Shown one piece after another: positions 1 to 8,227 of a DNA stretch of 64,000 nucleotides; the first letter of the stretch is position 1, and every line of letters starts with the position of its first letter. Both the position numbers and the translations under genes were made by a program. This DNA is from Paenibacillus plantiphilus (GTDB taxonomy: Bacteria > Bacillota > Bacilli > Paenibacillales > Paenibacillaceae), in NCBI RefSeq assembly GCF_927798095.1, contig NZ_CAKMMF010000005.1, positions 1 through 64,000 of the forward strand. Direction: 5' to 3'. The notes beneath the pieces are model-generated. The model searched no databases. It saw nothing but the letters and a program-made list of their open reading frames with translations, and was not told the DNA's origin.

Positions 1-150
1 CCCAACCCATCCACCCTTTGGGGTGCTACCTTGCTTCACTTGGCCTTTTGTTGGCGTTTGGTTTGGCTTGATCCAGCCACTGTTGGATGACTTGCCCGAA
101 CTCAAACCATACTGTTTCGCCAACCCCGTCCTCTACGGGCTTCTTGCTCC

Positions 151-215
151 ACAAGCCCTCCCCAACGTAGTCAATGGAGATCGTTGCACATGGGCGCTGC
201 CATATCTTCCGATGC
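151..215 (-). repeat. Fragment shared with 50.5 kb, possible dead gene start
   Basis: This stretch matches 50470-50540 over about 60 bases. On the minus strand both begin ATG, share the residues P-M-C-N-D early on, and then a Gly-Gly-Leu stretch. This copy meets a stop after about ten codons. The rest of positions 1-300 has a minus-strand open frame (26-271) without a recognisable domain. I read it as remnants of a duplicated, unidentified gene or mobile element, not as a live gene. Confidence 0.4.
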
Positions 216-302
216 ATTCCCGCCGCGCTGCTCCGAACCCCTACCTTTTTGCATCGGAACCCTTGGAACATAGGGGTTCGTGGGGGAGTAAGAAGCTGGA
301 GT

Positions 303-437
303 GATTGGATTTCTTACAGTGAGAATCCGGTGGCTGTCGGCGAGGAGTAAGAGCCAAGAGGCCGCGTCGGACGCGGATTTGAGGGCTGTGACAGGTTGGG
401 AGCAACTGACCTGTTGCGGCCCTCTTTGGGCTTTTCT
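303..437 (+). repeat. DWISY two-hairpin repeat, copy A
   Basis: The copy starts with a frame reading DWISYSENPVAVGEE-stop (303-350). A small hairpin follows, CCGCGTC/GACGCGG (362-376). Then comes a larger one whose arms are about 383-396 (GGGCTGTGACAGGT) and 409-422 (ACCTGTTGCGGCCC), followed by CTCTTTGGGCTTTT. Six further copies lie in the window. No convincing gene precedes this copy. Confidence 0.8.
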
Positions 438-440
438 GTC

Positions 441-855
441 AACAGCTTGCAAACAAGAACTTACTGAAAACAATTGCAGGAACCCCGGAGCCAGCCACAG
501 TTAGGCAGTCGGGTCAAGGGGTTGTTGAATGCTTGTCGTTTTCGCTTGTGGCCATTCACAAACAGGCGCGGCACAGCTTTTCGTGCAGAGCAAGTGGACG
601 ATCACCTTTGGGAGCAAACCTTCCCAGCTTTCCAAGCCAACGGGAATACATTTCCGTTTTTCGAAAGGCTATTCCCCGTCGTCGTCCTCCAGCGGTCGAT
701 ATTCTCCGGTTGCTTTGCTATGTCGAATTATAGAGAGTGGTCATTAAACTAAAGAGCAGAGCTTAGACGTTTATGAACAAATGAGGTTTTATAGTATTAT
801 ATGTAATTATGAGTTGTGAAATAAATGGATTATTTGAAAATGGGGGATTCAAAAT
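441..855. other. No gene seen between repeat copy A and the first CDS
   Basis: Short open frames overlap here on both strands, but none has a ribosome binding site together with a recognisable domain. The last 100 bases turn AT-rich and contain TATAGTATTATATGTAATTAT near 790-811, a plausible promoter area for the gene at 856. Confidence 0.4.
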
Positions 856-1209
856 ATGACACGTAAAATTCAACTAATGGAAACCTACGTAAATATCGAC
901 TTTGGAAACTCACCCTTATTAAAATTTCATAAAGAGTTGCAAATTCCATACTCTTCAATCAAGGGAATAACAACAGGTAGACCGATACCAAATGCTTTTA
1001 AACTATTTGGTCTTTTATTAGGAGGAATGAGAAATGGGTTATTTAGATCAAATGGTGGTTATCAACTGCACATTTTTGAAAATGAGATTGAAACTCTTCA
1101 TTTAGATTTGAATAGCTTTAAAGTTGGTAAGTTCAAAATATCAAAGTTGATCATTGGTGTTGAAAATCCTGAAGAAATAAGTAAAAATATTTCCGAAAGA
1201 GTGAACTGA
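856..1209 (+). CDS. Small PH-like domain protein
   Basis: This is a 117-residue soluble protein with alternating hydrophobic strands and a final amphipathic helix (PEEISKNISERV). The pattern is: basic N-terminus, IPYSSIKGI strand, Gly-rich turn (LFGLLLGGMRNG), strands YQLHIFENE and TLHLDL, then the terminal helix. It resembles bacterial PH-domain proteins of 110-130 residues that are usually annotated only as hypothetical. Base composition is more AT-rich than the enzymes further right, suggesting an accessory gene. The ATG has only a weak GGGGG-like motif upstream (GGGGGATTCAAAAT). The PH call rests on fold-like patterning only. Confidence 0.6.
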   Translation: MTRKIQLMETYVNIDFGNSPLLKFHKELQIPYSSIKGITTGRPIPNAFKLFGLLLGGMRNGLFRSNGGYQLHIFENEIETLHLDLNSFKVGKFKISKLIIGVENPEEISKNISERVN

Positions 1210-1268
1210 TAATTTGTTGATGAACTGTTCTTTGAACTAACGTCGAACGATAGTTGAATGGGGTGATT

Positions 1269-1296
1269 GAGAGCCATCATCTACTTGATGGCTCTC
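1269..1296 (+). terminator. Hairpin after the PH-like gene
   Basis: A perfect 11-bp stem, GAGAGCCATCA/TGATGGCTCTC, with a 6-base loop. It lacks a proper T run, so it may be a weak terminator. Its right arm is also the first unit of the GGCTCT repeat series. Confidence 0.5.
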
Positions 1297-1361
1297 TCCA
1301 TTAACATACCGGCTCTAATTTATTAACATCTTGGCTCTCATTCATTAACTCAGTGGCTCTA
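1290..1361 (+). repeat. Four GGCTCT direct repeats at 21-22 bp spacing
   Basis: GGCTCT occurs at 1290, 1311, 1333 and 1355. The first three are followed by a near-identical TTCATTAAC-like tail, with ATTAAC in each. The spacing is two helical turns, so the repeats face the same side of the DNA. The array ends about 30 bases before the next frame. Such iterons suit a protein-binding array or a recombination arm site, but no protein partner can be named. Confidence 0.6.
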
Positions 1362-1387
1362 TTACTCCGAAATATTCACAAACTGAA

Positions 1388-2323
1388 TTGCCGACGGCAA
1401 ACAACCATTCAGCAATTTGCAAACAGCCCCCATCCGTCGAGCTAATTGGAGTTACAAATTTAGAGCGTAATCATTTACAACAACTATTGGAGGACCTAAC
1501 ATCCAATTCAATGATTTACAAAGAGTTTATTAAGGGGCAGCAGGTGTATCTACTTAATTCATTACTAAAAAGTTATTTACTCGAAGAAAAGCGAATACCA
1601 GGAGGTGAGTACAATAGATTACTTCAACGTAATCGAACATTTAAGCTCTTCGACAAAGAAATACCGGAGGAACAAGCATTCAACTTTGGTCTAAAAACCA
1701 TTATCAATAAGAATGAAATTATGTCATTTAACATGTCTATCGATCTACTAGAGAACATTGAAGGATCGGAAGATCATATGGAAGTCATTAATAAACTATA
1801 TCCGGGTAACTATTTGCTACCCCTCTACAAATCATTAATTCATATACGTAGAGATAGAACGGGTTTTTCTATATACAACGAAATAAATACGGAGTTTGTT
1901 CATGCTTCGAATTTCGTTAACTATGATGAGCTGAAAGTAATGTTAAATGTATGGAAATCACTGTTGTATATGGTTATTGGGAAATATGATGATGTCATAC
2001 ACGATATCGACTATATTAACTCTTACTCTAACGAGCATCAAAGTCTACTATCTATGTTAAAGGGCGCAGCGCTAAGCAAGAAAGCAACAGAGGAGTACGC
2101 TTCACAACGTTATACTCGCCATGATGACTTTCGATATGAAGCAAATGAGCTTTTTTTGAGTAGCATTTCGGACTTTATGTCTAGGCCGTATTTCTTCTTT
2201 GTAAAGAGAAATATACTAAGTTGCTATCACTCGAATTCAAGGCATTTGAAGAATCAAAACCCAGAGTATAAGGATTTCTCTTTTGTCACAGACTTTAACC
2301 TAATAAGAACTCTCTATTTCTAG
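1388..2323 (+). CDS. Unrecognised helical protein, possibly 5'-truncated
   Basis: A 311-residue, largely helical protein with AT-rich codon use and no signal peptide or long membrane segment. I do not recognise a family. The helical repeats around residues 190-260 (KSLLYMVIGKYDDVIHDIDY) recall TPR-type regulators, but no DNA-binding domain is visible. The only start is a TTG without a ribosome binding site, directly after the GGCTCT repeats, so the true N-terminus may be missing and the gene may be a remnant. Repeat copy B follows about 36 bases after the stop. Confidence 0.5.
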   Translation: MPTANNHSAICKQPPSVELIGVTNLERNHLQQLLEDLTSNSMIYKEFIKGQQVYLLNSLLKSYLLEEKRIPGGEYNRLLQRNRTFKLFDKEIPEEQAFNFGLKTIINKNEIMSFNMSIDLLENIEGSEDHMEVINKLYPGNYLLPLYKSLIHIRRDRTGFSIYNEINTEFVHASNFVNYDELKVMLNVWKSLLYMVIGKYDDVIHDIDYINSYSNEHQSLLSMLKGAALSKKATEEYASQRYTRHDDFRYEANELFLSSISDFMSRPYFFFVKRNILSCYHSNSRHLKNQNPEYKDFSFVTDFNLIRTLYF

Positions 2324-2359
2324 CCCGCCGGTACGCCATTATAATTCGAAAGCTGGAGC

Positions 2360-2495
2360 GATTGGATTAGCTATGAGGGAAATCCGATTGCAACGGGTGA
2401 AGAGTAAGAATTACGAGACCGCGTCGGACACGGTTTTGGGGGCTGTGACAGGTGGTGAGCATGTGACCTGTTGCAGCCTCTTCTGTGCCTTCTTG
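2360..2495 (+). repeat. DWISY two-hairpin repeat, copy B
   Basis: The frame ESWSDWISYEGNPIATGEE-stop ends at 2407. It is followed by CCGCGTCGGACACGG and a hairpin GGGCTGTGACAGGT/ACCTGTTGCAGCC around 2439-2479. The tail CTCTTCTGTGCCTTC has lost the GGGC motif found in other copies. It lies immediately downstream of the preceding gene on the same strand. Confidence 0.75.
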
Positions 2496-2796
2496 CAAGC
2501 AGTTGCAGCACTTGCTCCTTCTGGAAAGAGCCGATCATGTCCTCTTTGACCTGTTGCAGCTTGATATGGGACGAGAGATCGGTTTGCTGGTAGCCTTCGG
2601 TTTCCTTTGCTCGAGGAAGACGTTGAAGTAATAATCGAACGGATGATGCAAGGTGACCAGAGCGGAAGTCAGCCGTTCACGAGTTGCTGTGGATTGTATC
2701 ATATGAAATCGCTCCTCTCTTTCTTTTATAGGCAACTTTTTATTTTGACGACCCGTCTAATTATTGAAAAGAAACGGAATGGAGACTAGATACGAA
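2496..2796. other. Gene-free stretch, possible coding debris
   Basis: A minus-strand open frame (2535-2735) has no recognisable domain and no convincing start. An AT-rich run near 2735-2765 may hold the promoter of the lipoprotein gene. Nothing else can be supported. Confidence 0.3.
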
Positions 2797-3600
2797 ATGA
2801 TAGTAAGGACTAGAGTGTTCCTTGGTGTGCTTGCTGCTCTACTACTCCTGATAATGGCGGTTGCATGCCAGAAGGGTGATCAGGTTCGCAAAGGAGAGCA
2901 GCATTTAAACGTGGTATCGTCTCCGCAACACCCGACGACGAATGATACAAACGAAAGTGGTGTCTCGTCGGAAATTAAGATCATCAAACCGGTGGTCATT
3001 GCGGAAGGAACCACGGAACTGAACGGGGACGGGACGAAGGAAACGATTCTCGTATGGCTGATGAAAGGAAAGGAAGTCACCGATCCTAATCCGGGACCGT
3101 TTCAAGGGACGTTTCTACAGGGACAATTCGAGGTGGTAGCTACTGCAGCGGATGGCAAAGAACTGGCTAGATTTGGATTGAACGATGCCTTCGACGGTGG
3201 GGAATTGAGTTTTCGCAAAGACAAACCTTTTATGCTTCTGTTCGACGATTATAATGGTGATGGATTTCCGGATTTTACAATCGGACAGTGGGGGGGCAGT
3301 AATGGGAATATCTACTCAATGATGACAATCGACCCGAATGGTTTTCGCATTTTGGAAAAGAACATCTATTCTTCTGATCATCGGGCATCCATCCGGTATC
3401 GAAAAGTTGGAGACCATGCGTTTGTCAACCAGTATTATGATCAAGAAAAGGGAAGTCTGGATGTCATTTATCGTTGGAAGGACGGAACCTTTAGCCTGGA
3501 TGCTCCCGTCAGAGCGAAGGAAGTCCATCCGGCTGGCATGGAGGAAGGGGAAGTTGCGGAAAAGACAGTTAGGCTACGGCCGAACTCCTCGCCACAGTGA
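2797..3600 (+). CDS. Secreted lipoprotein with an FG-GAP/VCBS-like repeat
   Basis: The 267-residue product has an N-terminal hydrophobic stretch (VFLGVLAALLLLIMAVAC) ending in a lipobox Cys at residue 24, so it should be lipid-anchored outside the membrane. Residues about 140-170 carry an FG-GAP/VCBS-like calcium-loop motif (DDYNGDGFPDFTIGQWGG), which suggests a small beta-propeller-type module. An earlier in-frame ATG at 2779 exists; 2797 is preferred because GGAG at 2781 precedes it and the signal peptide is then standard length. The function is unknown. A GGCCGAAC/GTTCGGCC hairpin spans the stop codon, and the gene converges on secA2. Confidence 0.75.
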   Translation: MIVRTRVFLGVLAALLLLIMAVACQKGDQVRKGEQHLNVVSSPQHPTTNDTNESGVSSEIKIIKPVVIAEGTTELNGDGTKETILVWLMKGKEVTDPNPGPFQGTFLQGQFEVVATAADGKELARFGLNDAFDGGELSFRKDKPFMLLFDDYNGDGFPDFTIGQWGGSNGNIYSMMTIDPNGFRILEKNIYSSDHRASIRYRKVGDHAFVNQYYDQEKGSLDVIYRWKDGTFSLDAPVRAKEVHPAGMEEGEVAEKTVRLRPNSSPQ

Positions 3601-3615
3601 CGCTGTCGTTCGGCC
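3578..3615 (+). terminator. Hairpin spanning the lipoprotein stop codon
   Basis: GGCCGAAC at 3578-3585 pairs with GTTCGGCC at 3608-3615. No strong T run follows, so terminator activity is uncertain. Confidence 0.4.
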
Positions 3616-3758
3616 CTGATTAATCAAGCTCAGATTAAAATGGGACTGTCAACATAATATCGACCTATTCCTAGATCCTCTGGGAATAGGTTGGACAACC
3701 GTTATTTCGTACAGCAAATAGGCGGCAACCCGATTATCCTCGAAAAAGCTGCGCTGCA

Positions 3759-6041
3759 TCAGAAATTTTTCCACCCGAATACAGGCCTCAAAATCTTGTG
3801 AAGCCAATAAGCGATTATCGTCCCTGAGGCCCATGAACCGGGATTCTGCAAGTACTGCGTGTATTGATCGTTGATGATATAAGTCCGAGTGGAAGTAGGG
3901 CTCTTCAGACCGAGCTTATCCCACTCGGCAGGATCATTCGAACCTCCGAGCCTTATAAGCATATTCGCCGACTCACTATTAATTTTAGCCGGAATTTGCT
4001 CGTATGCTTGGATGATTTGTGCATGAAATTCGTCGATCGGATTGCGGCTGGTAAGGCTTGTCAAGTGGATGCCTTCGCGAATGTAAGACACGTATGCCAG
4101 ATGGTCAGCCCAGAACTTGTCGATATAATAAAGCCGTACCCGCTGCTCCGAAGGACTCATTGGCGTCACGCCTTTCAAAATTCCGAGTCTCTCCTCGTAT
4201 AGAATTCGCCTCTGATCCTCCACCATATCCGAATAACAGTTCAGTTCCTGGCGGATATGGAAGTTTTGGCCCATAATAATGCGCTGAATATGCGTGATTT
4301 TGCTGCGGAGCACCGACTCTTCGAGCGCCTCATCCTGCCTGAGATCGCGAATCGCTTTATCGATGCCGAACCGAAGGAGCAACTCGTCATCCAAGCTTAC
4401 GAAAAATACGGAAGCGCCCGGGTCCCCTTGGCGGCCAGAACGCCCGCGCAGTTGATCGTCGATCCGCACGCTTTGGTGCATATGCGTACCAATCACGTAC
4501 AAGCCGCCCAGCTTGGCGACAACTTCTGCCTGCGCGGGGTTGCCGCCGCCGAGCCGAATGTCGACGCCGCGTCCCGCCATATTGGTAGACACCGTCACGG
4601 CGCCGATTTCTCCCGCTTTGGCGATGATCTCGGCTTCTTTTGCGTCGTTTTTCGCATTCAGAACATGGCAAGGTACGTCGGCAGCCGCTAGCGCCTCCGT
4701 CAGCATGTCAGACTCCTCGACGCTTGACGTACCAATGAGAATTGGACGTCCCGTCACATGGACGGACGAGATTTCTTGTACAAGCGCCTTAAGTTTGGCT
4801 TCTTTATGGGTATAAATCCGGTTCGGATAGTCGATCCGTATGTTTGGCCGGTTCGGTGGAATTTGCACGACCTGCAGCTCATAAATATCTTCGAATTCTA
4901 TTGCGGAAACGTGCGCAGTAGCCGTCATTCCGCAAATCCCCGGATACAGGCTAATGAAGTGTTGAAGGGTGATCGTCCCGAGAATTGTTCCACCGGCTTT
5001 CGACTGCAGCCCTTCTTTGGCGGCAAGCGCGGCTTGCAGCCCGTCCGGCAAATGCCTGTTCTCCGCCACGCGGCCGGTATATTCTTCGATTAGCTCAATT
5101 TTACCGTCCCGGACGATGTAATCGACGTCTTTTTTCAATAACGATTCCACATGCAGCGCGCAATTCAATGACGTTAACAAATGACTGTTCTGGCTATCGT
5201 ACAAATTGCCGCATCCCAGCAGCGACTCCGCTTTCGCAGAGCCTGCTTCATTCAAGTAAACGTTCCGCTGGAATCCGTCAAAGTCGTAATGCTCTACTTG
5301 CTGGAGCTGCCGAGCCACTTCTGCGAAACGAATACCGTCGCTGCTGGAAGAGCCCGACTCGCCAGTAATGACTAGCGGCACCCGAGCTTCGTCGAGAAGC
5401 AGTGAATCCGCTTCGTCGACGATTACGTAGTGGAAAGGACGATGTACGGTATCGGCTTCGTTTAGTGCGATCGTGTCGCGCAAGTAATCGAATCCCGCCT
5501 CTTTGGCCGTAACATAGGTTATATTCGCGGCGTACGCTTCCCGTTTCTTGGGCAAGCTCATGCCCGCTTGAACCGCGTTTACCGTTAACCCGAGGAAGCG
5601 ATAGATCGGGCCCATCCACTCCGCATCCCGATTTGCCAAATAATCGTTAAAAGTCAGCACATGAACGCCTTCGCCGGTCAGCGCATTTAGATAAGCAGGC
5701 ATAACAGCAGAGAGCGTTTTTCCTTCGCCGGTATGCTGCTCGATCAACAATCTCTCGTGCAGGGCGATGGCAGCCATGATCTGGACATCGTAGGGCTGTA
5801 ATCCGAGCTTTCGCTTCGCTGCCTCACAGACTAACGCATAAGCATCGACAAGCAGCTCGTCCAAAGGTGTACCCGATTGTGCTTCTTTTTGCAGCCGGAG
5901 GGATTCCGCTTGAAGCTGCCCATCGTCCCATGCTTCCAAATTCCGTTTCCTGATAAGCTCCGCTTTGTCCTGATAGCCTTTCAGCCTATGCTGGGTATCG
6001 CGGTCTTTGAATTTTTGCATCAACTTGACGGCTATATTCAT
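3759..6041 (-). CDS. secA2: Accessory preprotein translocase ATPase SecA2-like
   Basis: A 760-residue SecA-family DEAD-box motor that would drive export of a subset of proteins through the membrane. Visible motifs are Walker A TGEGKT (about residue 105), DEADSLLLDEAR as Walker B (about 210), and the SecA motif GRSGRQGDPG in the C-terminal helicase half. It is shorter than housekeeping SecA (about 835-840 residues) and lacks the C-terminal Cys-rich zinc tail that binds SecB or phospholipid, ending instead in a Trp-rich stretch (ASGTIIAYWLHKILRP). No SecY2, Asp proteins or glycosyltransferases are nearby, so it is not a classical SecA2/SecY2 adhesin locus. It lies 33 bases after the ABC-2 permease gene on the same strand, probably co-transcribed. 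Confidence 0.9.
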   Translation of the reverse strand: MNIAVKLMQKFKDRDTQHRLKGYQDKAELIRKRNLEAWDDGQLQAESLRLQKEAQSGTPLDELLVDAYALVCEAAKRKLGLQPYDVQIMAAIALHERLLIEQHTGEGKTLSAVMPAYLNALTGEGVHVLTFNDYLANRDAEWMGPIYRFLGLTVNAVQAGMSLPKKREAYAANITYVTAKEAGFDYLRDTIALNEADTVHRPFHYVIVDEADSLLLDEARVPLVITGESGSSSSDGIRFAEVARQLQQVEHYDFDGFQRNVYLNEAGSAKAESLLGCGNLYDSQNSHLLTSLNCALHVESLLKKDVDYIVRDGKIELIEEYTGRVAENRHLPDGLQAALAAKEGLQSKAGGTILGTITLQHFISLYPGICGMTATAHVSAIEFEDIYELQVVQIPPNRPNIRIDYPNRIYTHKEAKLKALVQEISSVHVTGRPILIGTSSVEESDMLTEALAAADVPCHVLNAKNDAKEAEIIAKAGEIGAVTVSTNMAGRGVDIRLGGGNPAQAEVVAKLGGLYVIGTHMHQSVRIDDQLRGRSGRQGDPGASVFFVSLDDELLLRFGIDKAIRDLRQDEALEESVLRSKITHIQRIIMGQNFHIRQELNCYSDMVEDQRRILYEERLGILKGVTPMSPSEQRVRLYYIDKFWADHLAYVSYIREGIHLTSLTSRNPIDEFHAQIIQAYEQIPAKINSESANMLIRLGGSNDPAEWDKLGLKSPTSTRTYIINDQYTQYLQNPGSWASGTIIAYWLHKILRPVFGWKNF

Positions 6042-6074
6042 AGGAATTTGATCTCTCCTCTTTGTAATTTTTTT

Positions 6075-6785
6075 CTACTCATCCTTTAACCGCCGTTGAT
6101 ACAAACCAACAGCTACAATCGTTAATACAACCGTCCATGCCAAAATAACGAGGAGGGGTTTTAATAAATCTCCCGTTGTATAGCCTATATGGCGTATATT
6201 TAGCAAATGCACAAGCTGACTGCTTGGCATGTAATCCAGCACTTTGAAGATCGGATAATCTTTCACTAGTAATGCTCCCCCTGGTGCCCCAGTGAATACG
6301 ATTGCCACAGGCATTATAGATAATGACGCTTCGAGCAGCGTCTTGGAGAATAAACCACATATCGTGCCGGCTGCTATGTATAGAATAATCGAAAGAAACA
6401 TTACTGCTACAAACGCCCATATATTAGCTAGCTCATAACCAAATAGATAGGTAGAAATAGCCAGAACCGTAGCAGACATGACAAAGACTAAAGCACTTTT
6501 ACCGATTAAAACATCCATGGTCGTGGCCGGAGTCATCATTAATGATCGTAAAGTGTTGCGCTCCTTTTCCTCCGCAATCAGGCATGCTTGTGCTAAACAC
6601 GTTAGTGTCACAAACGAACCGTTTAGAACTAAACCGAAAGCTCCAGGCAAAGACGCGCCCGCACTTCGGAAAAGAACTGCTAAAATAATTGGGAAAATTA
6701 AAATAATGGAAATTCCATAATTGCGTGAAAACTCTTTGTAATCCTTCACAAATATCGCTTGAGCACGTTTCATTGAGATACTCAT
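6075..6785 (-). CDS. ABC-2 type transporter permease
   Basis: A 236-residue membrane protein with about six hydrophobic segments and the motif AEEKERNTLRSLMMTPA after the second one, typical of ABC-2 permeases that export drugs, peptides or polysaccharide. It is clearly a paralogue of the permease at 22013 (same length, shared AEEKEKNTLRSLMLSPA). Its ATG overlaps the TGA of the upstream ATPase remnant, the arrangement expected for translational coupling. Because that ATPase gene has lost most of its coding region, this permease has no partner in the window unless it borrows one, such as the ATPase at 21171. Confidence 0.85.
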   Translation of the reverse strand: MSISMKRAQAIFVKDYKEFSRNYGISIILIFPIILAVLFRSAGASLPGAFGLVLNGSFVTLTCLAQACLIAEEKERNTLRSLMMTPATTMDVLIGKSALVFVMSATVLAISTYLFGYELANIWAFVAVMFLSIILYIAAGTICGLFSKTLLEASLSIMPVAIVFTGAPGGALLVKDYPIFKVLDYMPSSQLVHLLNIRHIGYTTGDLLKPLLVILAWTVVLTIVAVGLYQRRLKDE

Positions 6786-6937
6786 AGCAACTCACTTCCT
6801 GTCATTTTAATAAAGATATCACCCAGACTAGGCTCTTTCGTTGCTAATCGGTCAATTAACCTCATCTCCGCCGGTTGGTTAAATACACTTGCTTGTCCGC
6901 TTGTCGGATGTAATTGCCAAACCTCAACACCACTTCC
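6782..6937 (-). pseudogene. C-terminal stump of an ABC transporter ATPase gene
   Basis: Reading the minus strand in the frame that stops at 6782 gives 51 residues (GVEVWQLHPTSG ... EPSLGDIFIKMTGSELL). These match the end of the intact ATPase at 21171 (EPTLGDIFVQLTGRGLE). An in-frame TAA lies just upstream at 6938, and Walker A, the signature motif and Walker B are absent. About 230 N-terminal codons have been deleted. The sequence between here and the regulator gene (6940-7060) has no recognisable coding content. Confidence 0.85.
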
Positions 6938-7061
6938 TTAGAGTTAATGGCTTAACTATATAGAAATTGCATGCTTCCAGTCATGAAAACCCGCCGAAAT
7001 GTAGCTTTTATCGCCTGAATGGTACCATTAATGCCTAATCGGTTCGATATTACCCCGACAA

Positions 7062-7997
7062 TCAAAGGTTAAGAAGCGCTTTTAGTTCATGCAATTTTGA
7101 ACGAGATAACGGGACCACGGCATCTTTACCCGTATTTAATCGCAAGCTGTAGCTATTCTTCGTCCATGTAATAATCTCTCTTACTTTTTGCAGATTAACG
7201 AGGTAGGATCGATGGCACCTGAAAAATCCGAAATTCAGCAATCTTTGCTCAAGCTCGGTTAGCGTCAAAGCACAGTCATAATTTTCGCCATCCACATGAA
7301 CAAGAATCGAACCATCTACACTTTCTATAAAATCGATTTCAGGAGGATTAAATAAAATCACTTTGTCATTTCTTTTCGTATAAATCTTCTGCAAGGTGAT
7401 ATTGGCCCGATCCTGTTCCTGCACCTCCTGCTTATCCTCTTCGGAGTCCCGAATATCCAATTGAAGAAATCCGGACTCGTTCAATCGATAAATGGCATCA
7501 CAGGAAATAAGGGCATCCTCTAAATTCGAAGTTAAAATTAAAATCTGCTTTTCTTTCGAAAGGTCATCTAAAATCCGTTTTAAATGACGACGATCTTGTT
7601 CTTCCAAGTAAAAATAGGGTTCCTCCAGGACAAGTGCAGGCTGATGCGCAAAAAAGACACGCAGCAAGGTCACATACATCCTTCTCGATGAGCTTAAATC
7701 CTTGATTTGGACCTTCCGTTCTTCTTTTAAAGCAAAATAATCCATTAACAAATCGGCACGCTCATTCCGCTCTGTTACTTTGATTAGAAAAGTGATTAGT
7801 TCTTCCACCGTTAAACGCATATACTCGTTTTGCCCGGCGCGAAATATGTAATATTGGGAACGATCCGGCAATTGATTCAATAAAAGCTGCTTTCGCTTCA
7901 AGTCCGTTATAATGCCAATCGATTGGTTACCTGTCATATTTAATTCGATCTTCGGTAGAAATAATTCCCCATCATCATACACCGGTTGAAATTGCAT
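7062..7997 (-). CDS. LytTR regulator with degenerate ABC-ATPase-like domain
   Basis: The 311-residue protein has two parts. Residues 1-190 resemble an ABC nucleotide-binding domain: a signature-like region (KDLSSSRRMYVTLLR) and a Walker-B-like LVLEEP, but no Walker A P-loop, so ATP hydrolysis is unlikely. Residues about 210-311 form a LytTR DNA-binding domain (FIESVDGSILVHV, FFRCHRSYLVNL, KNSYSLRL, PLSRSKLHELK). A longer frame starts at 8039, but AGGAGG sits at the right distance before the ATG at 7997. It heads the operon containing the ATPase stump and permease and is a paralogue of the protein at 19964. It probably controls its own ABC operon. Confidence 0.85.
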   Translation of the reverse strand: MQFQPVYDDGELFLPKIELNMTGNQSIGIITDLKRKQLLLNQLPDRSQYYIFRAGQNEYMRLTVEELITFLIKVTERNERADLLMDYFALKEERKVQIKDLSSSRRMYVTLLRVFFAHQPALVLEEPYFYLEEQDRRHLKRILDDLSKEKQILILTSNLEDALISCDAIYRLNESGFLQLDIRDSEEDKQEVQEQDRANITLQKIYTKRNDKVILFNPPEIDFIESVDGSILVHVDGENYDCALTLTELEQRLLNFGFFRCHRSYLVNLQKVREIITWTKNSYSLRLNTGKDAVVPLSRSKLHELKALLNL

Positions 7998-8227
7998 GCC
8001 GTCCTCCTGGTCATTGCCGCTATAGGATATATGAAACAATTATAAGGTTATGAACCTTTTTTGTCAGTTTCTATTGAAATAGATAACGGCATGTCTGAGT
8101 GATGTCCTGAAGCATACAGAATAGCACGAAGGGGATTACTGAACCCGCACGTGATTAATACTGCTTAATCTAGTATTCTTGTAGTACAGCTATATTCTGC
8201 AATTACAGTCAGAAAGGAGCTTTGTCC

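Noticed and set aside
171-473. Minus-strand proteins across the hairpin repeats (also at 19111 and 40194)
   Set aside because: They are alike only because the repeat DNA is alike; no start signals, and the plus-strand frame with a shared stop is the better-conserved reading.
1388-2323. AimR/Rap-type peptide receptor
   Set aside because: The helical pattern is vaguely similar, but there is no N-terminal DNA-binding domain, no small peptide gene follows, and no diagnostic motif was seen.
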